Assembly (NCBI RefSeq): GCF_022808815.1
Contig: NZ_JAKZLC010000001.1
Location: 496,001-560,000 of the forward strand
Direction: 5' to 3'
DNA from: Geothrix paludis
Lineage (GTDB): Bacteria > Acidobacteriota > Holophagae > Holophagales > Holophagaceae
DNA: 64,000 bases
Positions within the stretch are counted from its first letter, which is position 1. Every line of letters begins with the position of its first letter. The position numbers and the translations under genes are program-made. A model generated the notes under the pieces. The model saw only the letters and a list, made by a program, of their open reading frames with translations. It was not told the origin of the DNA and did not search any database. Positions 54,390 through 63,424 of this stretch are shown one piece after another.

Positions 54390-55852
54390 TTGGAGGCTCC
54401 GGCCAGGCCGATGATCTTCTTCAGGTCATCGTCCTTCCAGCGGAGGCCGCCGCCAAAGAAGACCGTGCGAAGGTCCTTGTTGCCGATGTCCTGGACGCCG
54501 GCCTGGACGTAGGCGCCCTTCCAGAACTGGTAGCTGGTGGTGAAGCGGTAGCGCGGGTTCGGCTTCTCAGGGCGCTTGGTGAAGTCGTAGGCCAGGACGC
54601 CGAGCCGCAGGCGATCGTTGTCCAGGGTGCGGAACTCGACGCCGCCGCCACCCTTGCCTTCCACGATGCCGGCGGAGAAGACGGCCGCGCCCAGACGCTT
54701 GGCGAACTGCGCGGATACGGTGAAGCTCTGATCCGTGGTGACGGACCTGGTCTTCTCCAGGACGGTGACGGGCAGGCCGGTGACGGGGTCGAGCTGGGTC
54801 ACCGTGCGGGTGCTTTCACTCAGCTTCCCGTCGGGCGTGGAGGCGAAGCCCAGCGCGTACCAGTAGTCCGGCTTGGGCGCGATCTCGAGGCCGAGGGCCA
54901 CGCGGCTGTCGTTGCGCTTGTCCCACTGGGCCGCGTCCATGTCGAGGCGGAACTCCATCTTGTTGAAGCCGCCCAGCAGGCCGTTCACGTTGTCCACCGC
55001 CTCGTTGATCTTCTTGATGGTGGTCTCGTCGTTGAGCAGCTTGCCGATGGTGCCCTGGCCGTTGTTGATCCGGTCGGTGAGCACCTTCAGGTTGTCCGCG
55101 GTGCCCTGGAAGCTCTGGGCCAGCTTGCGGACATCCGTCATCACGCCCTTCAGCTCGGGCCGGTTCTCCTCGAGGATGGCGTTGAGGTTCTTGCCCACGG
55201 TCTCGAACTGCTGGGCCAGCTTCGGCAGCTTGTCCCGCAGGTCGGCGGTGATGGCCTCGACATTGCCCATGGTGTTGTTGATGGCGCTGTGGTTCTCCTG
55301 GGCCATGGACCGGAACTCGGCGGTCAGCACGCGGATGTTGTCCACGATCTCGTCGATCTTCTCCCGGCCCTGCTCGCCGCCGATGGACTCGTTCAGGGCC
55401 TGGGTGACGCCCTTCACGTTCTTGCCGATCTCGGAGAGGGTCTCCATGAGGTTGTCGAGGCTGACGCCCGCCTTGCTGGGCAGGGGCTGGTCCTGGGGGA
55501 AGGGGCCCTTGGCGCTGTGGCCCGCATCCAGATCGATGAACTTCTCGCCCAGGATGCCGATGGAGCCCAGCGACACAAAGGCGTCCGCATAGACCGGCAC
55601 GGAAGGATCCAGGCCCACCACCACGCGGGCCTTGCCGTTCTCGAGGGCGATGGTGCGGACATCGCCCACCTTCACGCCGGCGATGCGCACGGCGCTCTGG
55701 ACGTTCAGGCCCGCCACCGAGTCGAAGTAGGTGAACCGCTCGGACTGGTTCTTCTTGCCGCCGATCTCCAGCTTTTCGGAGCGGAAGACCAGCACGGCCA
55801 GGAGAAGGATGGCACCCGTGAAGAAGAGGCCGACCTTGGTTTCGGGCTTCAT
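54386..55852 (-). CDS. mlaD: MCE/MlaD-type protein with a C-terminal beta-rich domain
   Basis: Lipid-binding periplasmic component of an Mla-type transporter. In 488 residues: an N-terminal membrane anchor (about 8-24), one MCE domain (VAGLNVQSAVRIAGVKVGDV, GSIGILGEKFIDLD), a long helical stretch (about 130-300) and a C-terminal beta-rich region (WYALGFAST, FSAGIVEGKGGGGVEF, YVQAGVQDIGNK) that looks like an outer-membrane-type barrel. E. coli MlaD is only about 180 residues. AAGGAGG lies eight bases before the ATG, which overlaps the mlaF stop. Confidence 0.88.
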   Translation of the reverse strand: MKPETKVGLFFTGAILLLAVLVFRSEKLEIGGKKNQSERFTYFDSVAGLNVQSAVRIAGVKVGDVRTIALENGKARVVVGLDPSVPVYADAFVSLGSIGILGEKFIDLDAGHSAKGPFPQDQPLPSKAGVSLDNLMETLSEIGKNVKGVTQALNESIGGEQGREKIDEIVDNIRVLTAEFRSMAQENHSAINNTMGNVEAITADLRDKLPKLAQQFETVGKNLNAILEENRPELKGVMTDVRKLAQSFQGTADNLKVLTDRINNGQGTIGKLLNDETTIKKINEAVDNVNGLLGGFNKMEFRLDMDAAQWDKRNDSRVALGLEIAPKPDYWYALGFASTPDGKLSESTRTVTQLDPVTGLPVTVLEKTRSVTTDQSFTVSAQFAKRLGAAVFSAGIVEGKGGGGVEFRTLDNDRLRLGVLAYDFTKRPEKPNPRYRFTTSYQFWKGAYVQAGVQDIGNKDLRTVFFGGGLRWKDDDLKKIIGLAGASK

Positions 55853-56640
55853 GCTTGGGCCTCCTTGGTTTTTCTTTTTGGCGGGGGCGGGTCTTGAAGG
55901 AATGGGCCATCCGCGTCCCCCCGCAGGAACTGCTGGATGACGGGATGCGGGTTCGCCTTGAAGGCGTCCGGCGGCTCGCAGGCGATGCACTCGCCCCGGA
56001 AGAGCAGGGCGATGCGGTCGGCGATCTCGAAGGCGGACTTGAGGTCGTGGGTGATGGTGATGGTGGTGACGCCCAGCTCGTGCTTGAGGTCGAGGATCAC
56101 GCGGCCGATGACGTCGGTCATCACGGGATCCAGGCCTGTGGTCGGCTCGTCGAAGAGGAGGATCTTGGGCTTGAGGGCGATGGCCCGGGCGAAGCCCACG
56201 CGCCGCTTCATGCCGCCGGAGAGCTCCGCGGGCTTCAGCTTGTCGGTGCCCTTCATGCCCACCATGGAGAGGCATTCATCCACGCGGGACCGGACCTCCT
56301 CCTCGCTGATGCGGAGGTGCCGGCGGAGCCCGAAGGCCACGTTCTCGAAGACGGTCATGGAATCGAAGAGGGCGGCCATCTGGAAGCACATGCCGATGCT
56401 CTGGCGGACCTTGAAGAGCTCTTCCCGCTTGAGCTGGGCGATGATCTTGCCCTCGATGGCCACGTGCCCGGCGTCCGGCGTGAGCAGGCCCATGATGTTG
56501 CGGAGCAGCACGGTCTTTCCCGTGCCGGAGCCGCCCAGCACCACGAGGCTCTCACCCTCCTGGACCTGGAGGTTCACGTTGGACAGCACGACCTTCGGAC
56601 CGAAAGCCTTGGACAGGTTGACGACGTCGATCAGAGCCAT
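55849..56640 (-). CDS. mlaF: Mla-type ABC transporter ATPase
   Basis: A 263-residue ABC ATPase. Walker A GGSGTGKT, Q-loop CFQMAALFDSMTV, signature LSGGMKRRV, Walker B LLFDEPTTGLD and the switch His THD are all present. CFQMAALF is the pattern of MlaF, powering lipid movement between membranes. It starts four bases before the mlaE stop region and overlaps mlaD. Confidence 0.94.
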   Translation of the reverse strand: MALIDVVNLSKAFGPKVVLSNVNLQVQEGESLVVLGGSGTGKTVLLRNIMGLLTPDAGHVAIEGKIIAQLKREELFKVRQSIGMCFQMAALFDSMTVFENVAFGLRRHLRISEEEVRSRVDECLSMVGMKGTDKLKPAELSGGMKRRVGFARAIALKPKILLFDEPTTGLDPVMTDVIGRVILDLKHELGVTTITITHDLKSAFEIADRIALLFRGECIACEPPDAFKANPHPVIQQFLRGDADGPFLQDPPPPKRKTKEAQA

Positions 56641-56644
56641 GCCG

Positions 56645-57421
56645 TCACACCAGCAAAAGCTTGGTGAGGAAAAAGTCGGAGATCAGGATCCACAGCGAGC
56701 TGGTCACCACGCTGCTGGTGGGCGCATTGCCCACGCCCTCGGCGCCGCCCTGGGTGCGATAGCCCCTCCAGCACCCGACGAGGGCGATGATCATGCCGAA
56801 CACCAGGGCCTTGTAGAGCGCGATGCGGACGTCCCGGAACGCCAGCAGCTTGTAGAACTCGTGACTGTAGACGAAGGCGCTCTGGCCTTCCACGCCCACC
56901 AGGATCATGTAGCCGCCCCAGAATCCGACGTAGATGGAGATCACCGTCAGGAGGGGGACCACCACGATGGAGGCCAGGAACCGCGGCACGAAGAGGTAGT
57001 GGATGGGATCTGTCGCCAGGCACTCCAGCGCGTCGATCTGCTCCGTCACCTGCATGGTGCCCAGCTCTGCGGCCATGGCCGAGCCGATGCGGCCCGAGAG
57101 CATGAGGCCGGTGATGACCGGACCCAGCTCGCGGACAATGGCCAGGCCCTCCACCTGCGCGGCCAGGCCCTCGGCCTGGAACTGGCGGAAGCCGAAGGCC
57201 AGCTGCACCGCGAACACCATGCTCACGGCGACGCTCGTGAGGATCACGACCGGCAGGGAGTGGACGCCCACGGCCTGGAACTGGTTCAGCAGGTTCTTGC
57301 CGTCGAAGGGCCGCTTGAAGATGGCCACGAAGGTGCGGCCCGCCAGCGTGGCGAAGTCCCCGGCGGTATCGAGCGCGCTGAGGACGCTGGCACCGGTCTT
57401 ATCGATGAAGGTCAGAACCAT
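56645..57421 (-). CDS. mlaE: Mla-type ABC transporter permease
   Basis: A 258-residue permease of the MlaE family with five membrane helices. RELGPVITGLMLSGRIGSAMAAELGTM is the diagnostic loop (key ELGP, GR and AELG), and TDPIHYLFVPR follows. GGAG lies five bases before the ATG. It precedes mlaF and mlaD, giving the order E-F-D. Confidence 0.94.
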   Translation of the reverse strand: MVLTFIDKTGASVLSALDTAGDFATLAGRTFVAIFKRPFDGKNLLNQFQAVGVHSLPVVILTSVAVSMVFAVQLAFGFRQFQAEGLAAQVEGLAIVRELGPVITGLMLSGRIGSAMAAELGTMQVTEQIDALECLATDPIHYLFVPRFLASIVVVPLLTVISIYVGFWGGYMILVGVEGQSAFVYSHEFYKLLAFRDVRIALYKALVFGMIIALVGCWRGYRTQGGAEGVGNAPTSSVVTSSLWILISDFFLTKLLLV

Positions 57422-57455
57422 GGGGCTCCGGGGGCAAAGAACCAGCTTACCCGAG

Positions 57456-58841
57456 TCAGCCCTTCTTCTGCCGGGCACGGAGTTTCGACGCGCCGCCTTC
57501 TTTTTCCGTCTGCGCCGTCCGGCTCAGGGCCAGGGCATCCGCCGGCACGTCGCGGGTGATGGTGCTGCCCGCGCCGATGAGGGCGCCATCGCCGATGGTC
57601 ACGGGAGCCACCAGCTGGGTGTCCGATCCCACGAACACGCGATCACCGATGACGGTCCGGTGCTTGTTCACCCCATCGTAGTTGCAGGTGATGACTCCCG
57701 CGCCGATGTTGGTGCCCTCGCCGATCTCCGTATCGCCGAGGTAGGCGAGGTGGTTGGCCTTGGCCCCGCGATGCAGCTTCGCCTTCTTGGTCTCCACGAA
57801 ATTCCCGACGTGGACGTTCTCAGCCAGGTCCGTGCCCTCGCGCAGACGGGCGAAGGGCCCCAGCTTCGCCCCGGCGCCCACCAGGGCCTGCTCGATGACG
57901 CAGTAGGGCCGGACCTCCACGCCTTCGCCCAGCACGGAATCCAGGATCACGGTCCCTTGCCCGATGCGGCAGCCTTCGCCGACACGCACGGTCCCTTCCA
58001 TGCGGACGCCGGGTTCCAGCAGGACGTCGCGCGAAAGGACCACCCGCGGACCCACCAGCGTGCTGTCGGGATGGAGGAAGGTCACGCCCTCGGCCATCCA
58101 GTGCCGCTGGATGCGCCGCTGGGCCGCGGCCTGAAGCGTGGCCTGATCCTGCCGCGAGTTCATGCCCGCCAGCTCCTCGGGATCGCAGACCTCCACGGCC
58201 ACGGGGAGCTCCCGGGCCACGGCCGCCACGGCGTCCGTGAGGTAGTACTCCTTCTGGGCGTTGTGGTTGGTCAGACCCTGGAGGGCCTTCCTCAGGGCGG
58301 GCCAGGGGAGGGCGTAGGCGCCCCCGTTCACACGCTGCACCGCCAGCTGCTCCGGCGTGGCGTCCTTGGCCTCCACCATGGCCGCCAGGCGGCCGTCCGG
58401 ATGCTGGATCACCCGGCCGTACGAGCCCGGAGTCTGCATGTCCATGGCCAGCAGCAGGGCCTCCGCGGAGCAGAGCCGCATCACCGTGGCAGGAGACGTG
58501 AGGGGGACATCGCCGCACAGGATGACCACCTTGGAGGCGCCGAGCCGGTCGAGATCGGGGATGCAGACCTGCAGGGCATGGCCGGTGCCCAGAGGTTCGC
58601 CCTGGTCCACGGCCGTGACGGGGCAGGTCAGCAGGCCGGCCTTCCGCCAGGCTTCGAGCGCGCCCAGGACCAGGTCCTTCCCGTGGTGGACCACCACGAT
58701 CGCCCCGCCCAGGTCGGGAGGCAGTGTTCGCAGGGCCCAGAGGAGGGAAGGGTCGCCCAGGATCGGATGCAGGACCTTGGGAAACCGTGATTTCATGCGG
58801 GTTCCAAGCCCCGCCGCCAGGATCACCGCCACCGTCGACAT
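57456..58841 (-). CDS. glmU: Bifunctional UDP-N-acetylglucosamine pyrophosphorylase/glucosamine-1-phosphate acetyltransferase
   Basis: Makes UDP-GlcNAc for wall and lipid A. In 461 residues: a nucleotidyltransferase domain (LAAGLGTRMKSRFPKVLH, GTGHALQ, CGDVPL, YYLTD) and a left-handed beta-helix acetyltransferase with the LREGTDL, KKAKL, GAGVITCNYDG and FVGSDTQLVAP motifs. GGAGG lies five bases before the ATG. Followed after 34 bases by mlaE. Confidence 0.96.
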   Translation of the reverse strand: MSTVAVILAAGLGTRMKSRFPKVLHPILGDPSLLWALRTLPPDLGGAIVVVHHGKDLVLGALEAWRKAGLLTCPVTAVDQGEPLGTGHALQVCIPDLDRLGASKVVILCGDVPLTSPATVMRLCSAEALLLAMDMQTPGSYGRVIQHPDGRLAAMVEAKDATPEQLAVQRVNGGAYALPWPALRKALQGLTNHNAQKEYYLTDAVAAVARELPVAVEVCDPEELAGMNSRQDQATLQAAAQRRIQRHWMAEGVTFLHPDSTLVGPRVVLSRDVLLEPGVRMEGTVRVGEGCRIGQGTVILDSVLGEGVEVRPYCVIEQALVGAGAKLGPFARLREGTDLAENVHVGNFVETKKAKLHRGAKANHLAYLGDTEIGEGTNIGAGVITCNYDGVNKHRTVIGDRVFVGSDTQLVAPVTIGDGALIGAGSTITRDVPADALALSRTAQTEKEGGASKLRARQKKG

Positions 58842-58878
58842 GCTGCCTCCAGTCTCCAGCCTACAACAGCCGTCAGGT

Positions 58879-60870
58879 TCACTCGGTCGGGGCTCGCAGC
58901 AGCGCCAGCACGGACTTGGCGAAGGCCGCGGATTCGAAGGGCTTCTCCAGGAAGGCGATCCGACGCAGACCCAGGGAGCCGGGATCCATGGGCAGCGGCT
59001 GGCCCATGCCAATCACCAGACTCGGAATGGGCTGCTTCTGGAAGGCGCGGAGGGCCCGGTGGAAGCGTTCAAGCTTCGGGGTGCGCTCCAGGATCAGCGC
59101 GTCGGGCTGAGGCTGCCCCCGGCTTCCCCTCAGAAGGTGCGGCAGGTCCTCGAAGCTCTCCGATCGCCCTCCCAGAAGGTGGACGAGATCGGCCAGCGCG
59201 CTCCGGGCCAGGGGGTCGCTGTCCACGATCCAGAGCATCTGTCCGGCCAGCATGGGGCCATTCAGCGGGCGTGCCGGCGTGACGGCGGGAAGGTACACCC
59301 TCGGGCGGACTCCCGCCTGATGGTCCCGCTCCCGCTCCAGCTCCAGCATTCCCCCGGCCTCCAGCACGGATTCCCGCAGCCAGCCCAGGCCGAACAGCTC
59401 GCGAGACCAGCCTCCGGCTCCCCCCACGGTTTCCGCATGGAGCAACCCGAAGTCGTGGCCACCCAGGTCCGCGGCATCCAGCATCAGGACCAAATCCTCC
59501 CGGCCCGTGCGGTCGCGGGCATGGAGCAGCAGCTGGGTCGCGATGCGCTTCAGGGATTCCGGCGCCACGGCCAGCGAGAGGGGCGCGGCGCGGAGATCCA
59601 GGCTCCGGCCCGGAGGCAGGACCTTCCGGAGGCCGGGAAGCAGGCTTTCCAGCGCTGGCCGGCCTTCCACCTGACCGCGGGCGGACGGAGGTGGGTACAG
59701 CCGGCCGGCAGCCTCCTTCACCCGTCCGGCGGCTTCGCGGAGAACGCCGTCGGGAGCGTCGGCCAACAGGCGGTCCGAGGCTGCGGAGAGAGCCAGCAGG
59801 GCGTTCGCGCCGAGCCTGCGGCGATCCTCGTCGCCGCTGGCGCGGAGCGCGCCGCCGGCCTGCAAGGTCAACGCCCCCGCGGCGGAATGGGCGATCCACA
59901 CCAGGCCCATGCCGCGATCGAAGGCCGTGGCTTCCAGCAGGACTTCGCTGAAGGTTCCGTCCTCGCTGACCTGGGTGGCCACCACGGAGGCGCTCCCGAA
60001 TTGGAGGAGCTGGTCCCGGATGGCCTGCCAGACGGGCTGGTCGCCGCCCTGGAAGAGCGAGTCCATGACGTAGCCGCGCAGCTGATTGCGGGGCAGCCCC
60101 ACCAACTGGCTGAAAGGGCCATTGGATTCGAGGACGCGGCCCTGGTCGTCCACCAGCCACATGGGCTGCCGGGGATCCAGTCCCAGGGCCAATCCGGGGA
60201 GTTCCGCAGGGCCCGATTTTTCGATCAGGGCCAGCGCCATGCGGAGCCCCTGGCCCCGTCCTTCCACCCAGGCTCCCTGCTCCCGCAGCCACTTCAGCTG
60301 CTGGAGGGCGACCAGGCCGAGAAGCAGCCCCGCGAGGATCGCCGATGGCCAGGAGAACCGCGGCGCGCCCGGCGGCAGCAGGAGCTGGGCCAGCGCCCCC
60401 GCGCCCAGGGTGGCGGCCCCCACCAGGGGCATCCGCAGCTCCAGCTGGCGTCCGTGGGTCCACCGGTAGGCCAGGTCTGAAAGAACCAGCCAGAGCAGGG
60501 CCTCGAAGGCCGCGCCGATCCAGAAGCGCACGACCTCCTGCCAGGGCAGGTGGAGCCTTGCAAGGAACAGGGCGAGGAAGAGGCTCGCTCCGCCGACTCC
60601 CACGGCCAGGCGCCTCACCCCCTGGACGCCCTCCCGCTGGGCCTGCAGGAAGAGGGTGAATCCGAACAGGGCGGCGCCGAGCTGGGCCGCCGGCAGGGGC
60701 AGGCCCGTGAGGAAGGCCCAAGGCTGGGCCAGCACCGCGAGGATCCCGCCCAGGAAGTAGCCGTAGCTGAGCCCCACGCGTCCCCTGCGGCGGAAGATCC
60801 AGAACCCCAGCCAGGGCGGAAGGGGCAGCAGGAGGGCGGAAATCAGGTCCGCGAAATCCATGGCGTGCAT
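58879..60870 (-). CDS. Degenerate hybrid sensor protein (membrane, PAS-like, ATPase-like, pseudo-receiver)
   Basis: A 663-residue protein. About seven N-terminal helices (1-200) lead to a PAS-like domain (WLVDDQGRVLESNGPFSQLVG) and a histidine-kinase-like part. In that part the expected phospho-His box is not seen, and only ELFGLGWLRESVLEAGGMLELE recalls the ATPase end. The last 120 residues look like a receiver (WIVDSDPLARSALADLV, then FLEKPFE), but the phospho-Asp position reads LILERTP, with Glu. It may have lost catalysis or act as a constitutive binder. ATG overlaps the aminotransferase stop. Confidence 0.75.
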   Translation of the reverse strand: MHAMDFADLISALLLPLPPWLGFWIFRRRGRVGLSYGYFLGGILAVLAQPWAFLTGLPLPAAQLGAALFGFTLFLQAQREGVQGVRRLAVGVGGASLFLALFLARLHLPWQEVVRFWIGAAFEALLWLVLSDLAYRWTHGRQLELRMPLVGAATLGAGALAQLLLPPGAPRFSWPSAILAGLLLGLVALQQLKWLREQGAWVEGRGQGLRMALALIEKSGPAELPGLALGLDPRQPMWLVDDQGRVLESNGPFSQLVGLPRNQLRGYVMDSLFQGGDQPVWQAIRDQLLQFGSASVVATQVSEDGTFSEVLLEATAFDRGMGLVWIAHSAAGALTLQAGGALRASGDEDRRRLGANALLALSAASDRLLADAPDGVLREAAGRVKEAAGRLYPPPSARGQVEGRPALESLLPGLRKVLPPGRSLDLRAAPLSLAVAPESLKRIATQLLLHARDRTGREDLVLMLDAADLGGHDFGLLHAETVGGAGGWSRELFGLGWLRESVLEAGGMLELERERDHQAGVRPRVYLPAVTPARPLNGPMLAGQMLWIVDSDPLARSALADLVHLLGGRSESFEDLPHLLRGSRGQPQPDALILERTPKLERFHRALRAFQKQPIPSLVIGMGQPLPMDPGSLGLRRIAFLEKPFESAAFAKSVLALLRAPTE

Positions 60871-61574
60871 CAGAGGAGCGTAGCGGGCCAGAGACCGCGG
60901 AGGGCGTTCAGGCACCAGAGCTGCCCTCCAGCGCAATCTTCGAGGGTGATGGGCGCGCGCTGCACACGCCAGCCCCGCTCCCCCGTCCAGCGCGGGAGGT
61001 CCATGCGCTCCGCCACGCTGGCCACGCGACCTTCGACCGGCGGCAGAATCAAAGATTCCCCTCGCTCCAAGGCGACGGTGGCAATGGCGCTTTCGGCCAG
61101 GGTGCCGTCCGGCCACAGCAGCAGCGCATCCTCCGCGCCCTGCCGCCAGGCTTCGGAAAGCACCTGGGGCCGCCAGGGGCCGGAGAGCCCTTTGTGGAGC
61201 GCCAGGGGATCGGGCCGGAGGTCCCCCATGGGATGCGGCATGGGCGCGAGCCGGTATGGCGCCGCGGCCTGGGGCAGAGGCTCCAGCCGCGCATCCAGGA
61301 GGTTGAGGTCCAGGTGGAGTTCCAGCCGCAGCGCCGCCTCGGGAGCGGCATGGCGCTCCAGCCAGCGGCGGAGCTCCCCGGCGGCATCATCCAGCCACGC
61401 GGGAGATCGGCCCAGGGCGCCAGCCCCGGCCTGCAGGCGGTCCATATGGGCGTCCAGGTGCAGGGGCGATCCGTGGCGCACGGGTAGGGCGGTGCGGGGG
61501 ACCGCGCCGGCATGTACGTCCACGCCAGACAGCGTGGCGCCCGGCCCGAATTCGGCTCGGAGGGCCGGGCTCAA
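60870..61574 (-). CDS. Class IV aminotransferase (PabC/IlvE-like)
   Basis: A 234-residue PLP enzyme. LDAHMDRLQAGAGALG at the front, the PLP lysine in LHKGLSG, LLLWPDGTLAESAIATV and VASVAERM follow the fold-type IV pattern, closest to aminodeoxychorismate lyase. It is shorter than usual (260-300). TTG start at 61574 overlaps the pdxA stop (TTGA), with AGGTGG upstream. Its substrate is uncertain. Confidence 0.72.
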   Translation of the reverse strand: MSPALRAEFGPGATLSGVDVHAGAVPRTALPVRHGSPLHLDAHMDRLQAGAGALGRSPAWLDDAAGELRRWLERHAAPEAALRLELHLDLNLLDARLEPLPQAAAPYRLAPMPHPMGDLRPDPLALHKGLSGPWRPQVLSEAWRQGAEDALLLWPDGTLAESAIATVALERGESLILPPVEGRVASVAERMDLPRWTGERGWRVQRAPITLEDCAGGQLWCLNALRGLWPATLL

Positions 61575-62719
61575 GAGCCGACCACCTGGGCGGCCCAGGG
61601 CTCCTGGCGGGCCCGCCCGGCGAGCCGCACGCCCAGCGCGGCGGCTTCGAGGAAGTTCCTGGGATCCGCCATCCACTTTCCCGCCTTGTCGAAGGCGGTG
61701 CCGTGGTCGGGGCTCGTCCGGATGTAGGGCAGTCCCAAGGTGAGATTCACGGCCCGGGCGGGCTCCAGCAGCTTGATGGGGATGAGCCCCTGATCGTGGT
61801 ACAGGGCCACCACGAGATCGAACTCGCCCGACACGGCGCGGTGGAACAGGCTGTCCGAAGGCAGGGGACCGGAAAACCGCGGTGCGGAAGCGGCGGCGGG
61901 ATCCCTCGGGAACGGGCACGGAAGGTTGGCGAAGGGCCCCGCGGGACCCGCCTCGCGGAACACGGTCTCGGCCCGGTCGCGGGCTTCGGCCAGGAGGCCT
62001 TCCTCATCCCCGAAAGCGCCAGCCTCACCCGCATGCGGGTTGAGGGCGCAGAGGGCCACTCGGAGGTCCGGATTGCCCGTGAGGCGGATGAACTGCCCGG
62101 CCGAAAAGGCCAAGGTCTCAGCCACCGCTTCTGCGTCCAGGTCCTCCACCACGGAGCGCAGGCTCTGATGAACCGTGTGCAGCACGACAGACAGACGCGG
62201 GCTGACGAAGGCCATGCGGACGATGGGTGCGCCGGCCAACGTCTGCAGGAACTCGGTGTGGCCGGGGATGGGGTATCCGGCGAGGTGCGCGGCGGACTTG
62301 GCCATGGGCAGGGTCGTCAGGGCATCCACGCGGCCGGACAGGGCCATGCCCGCAGCCCACCGGATGGCTTCCACAGTGGCCCGGCCGGAGGCGGCGGAGC
62401 CGCGGCCCAGCTCCAGGCGATCCGCACGGATTTCAGGGGTGGGATCCAGCCAGAGGGCGGTGGCCGACCCGCTCGGATCGCCCACTTCGAGGCCGCAGGC
62501 CGTTCCCAGGAAACCTTCCGGAGCGGGGGCGGGGGCGTCCGTCCACTGCCAGAAGGCGCGCCTGCCTTCGGTGCCCTGGAGCAGGTCCACACCGGCACGG
62601 GAGCCCACCACCGTCACGTCGCCCCAGGAGCGCAGGGTCGGCAGCGACCTCAACAGCAGCTCGGGCCCGATGCCGCAGGGATCCCCCAACGTGATGGCGA
62701 TGTGCGGTGGGCGGCTCAT
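61571..62719 (-). CDS. pdxA: 4-hydroxythreonine-4-phosphate dehydrogenase
   Basis: Vitamin B6 (PLP) synthesis. The 382-residue protein has GDPCGIGPEL at the start and the metal histidines in PGHTEF, LNPHAGE and YHDQGLIP. RTSPDHGTAFD is near the end. An internal Pro/Ala-rich insert lies around residue 280. It follows hfq by 27 bases and is coupled to a class IV aminotransferase. Confidence 0.94.
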   Translation of the reverse strand: MSRPPHIAITLGDPCGIGPELLLRSLPTLRSWGDVTVVGSRAGVDLLQGTEGRRAFWQWTDAPAPAPEGFLGTACGLEVGDPSGSATALWLDPTPEIRADRLELGRGSAASGRATVEAIRWAAGMALSGRVDALTTLPMAKSAAHLAGYPIPGHTEFLQTLAGAPIVRMAFVSPRLSVVLHTVHQSLRSVVEDLDAEAVAETLAFSAGQFIRLTGNPDLRVALCALNPHAGEAGAFGDEEGLLAEARDRAETVFREAGPAGPFANLPCPFPRDPAAASAPRFSGPLPSDSLFHRAVSGEFDLVVALYHDQGLIPIKLLEPARAVNLTLGLPYIRTSPDHGTAFDKAGKWMADPRNFLEAAALGVRLAGRARQEPWAAQVVGS

Positions 62720-62746
62720 GGTGGTCCCCGTCGGGCGCTCCCATCC

Positions 62747-63229
62747 TTAGTCGTAGGCGGGGATCTCCACCTCCGCGTTCAGCAGCTCCTCCTTCTTGGT
62801 CGGGCGGCTGCGGCGGATCCGGGGTTCCTCCTCCTGCTTGTAGATGTACTTGATGTTGTGCTTGGGCACCAGGACATTGGGTTCCTTCACCCGGTTGATC
62901 TTCAGGCAGTGCTTGTCGTACCACTCGATGACGCCACGCACCTTCTCGTCGTCCTGGAGCACGATCACCATCGGCGTCTTGGACTGCATCTGCTTGAGGT
63001 AGTAGAAGCTCTCGGCGTTGGTCTGTTCGGGGGGCGCGATCTTGCGCCGGGGACTCCCCAGCCCCTGGGGCGCGGTGGCCGCCGCCGGATTGACGGCCGG
63101 ATTCGGCTCTCCGCCCGCAGTGATGGGAGGCGGGACCGGCGTCATGACCTCCCCACCTCCCCCCTTGGCGGGGATGCCCAATTTATCCTTGAGTTCGGTG
63201 AGGTTCGGTCGGATGAGCTTCCGATTCAT
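62747..63229 (-). CDS. hfq: Hfq-like Sm RNA-binding protein with long N-terminal extension
   Basis: A 160-residue protein. The Sm-type core is at about 68-131: [36 protein letters not shown] and [14 protein letters not shown] align with the Hfq fold (the usual YKHAIS reads VPKHNI here). The first 67 residues are Gly/Pro-rich and unordered; Hfq is normally 70-100 residues. A basic tail ([10 protein letters not shown]) follows. AGGAT lies before the ATG. It probably matches small RNAs to mRNA. The order hfq-pdxA differs from miaA-hfq. Confidence 0.82.
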   Translation of the reverse strand: MNRKLIRPNLTELKDKLGIPAKGGGGEVMTPVPPPITAGGEPNPAVNPAAATAPQGLGSPRRKIAPPEQTNAESFYYLKQMQSKTPMVIVLQDDEKVRGVIEWYDKHCLKINRVKEPNVLVPKHNIKYIYKQEEEPRIRRSRPTKKEELLNAEVEIPAYD

Positions 63230-63352
63230 GGCAGATCCTGGCCCGGTGGGCGGTGCGGGGGGATGTCAAAGGCATTGGCGTGTGGCCATTCCCTCTCAAG
63301 CCTGGGCGGCGCCTGCGCGAAGGCAGGATCCAAAAGCCGTAGAGGGGATGAA

Positions 63353-63375
63353 CCACTTTGGCAGGTGCCAAGTGG
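63353..63375. promoter_or_regulatory. Inverted repeat between the sensor kinase and hfq
   Basis: CCACTTTGGCA-GG-TGCCAAGTGG, a 10-bp palindrome with one extra T, lies in the 195-base gap ahead of hfq. It could be an operator or small terminator. No other feature is seen in that gap. Confidence 0.4.
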
Positions 63376-63424
63376 ACCCTGCAAGGGTGTGTCTTGATTT
63401 AGATGACGGAAAGCTGCCGGAAGT

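Noticed and set aside
63353..63375. TTGGCAC as a sigma54 promoter
   Set aside because: TTGGCAC is present, but the matching TTGC element at the right distance is not, and the sequence is explained by the inverted repeat.
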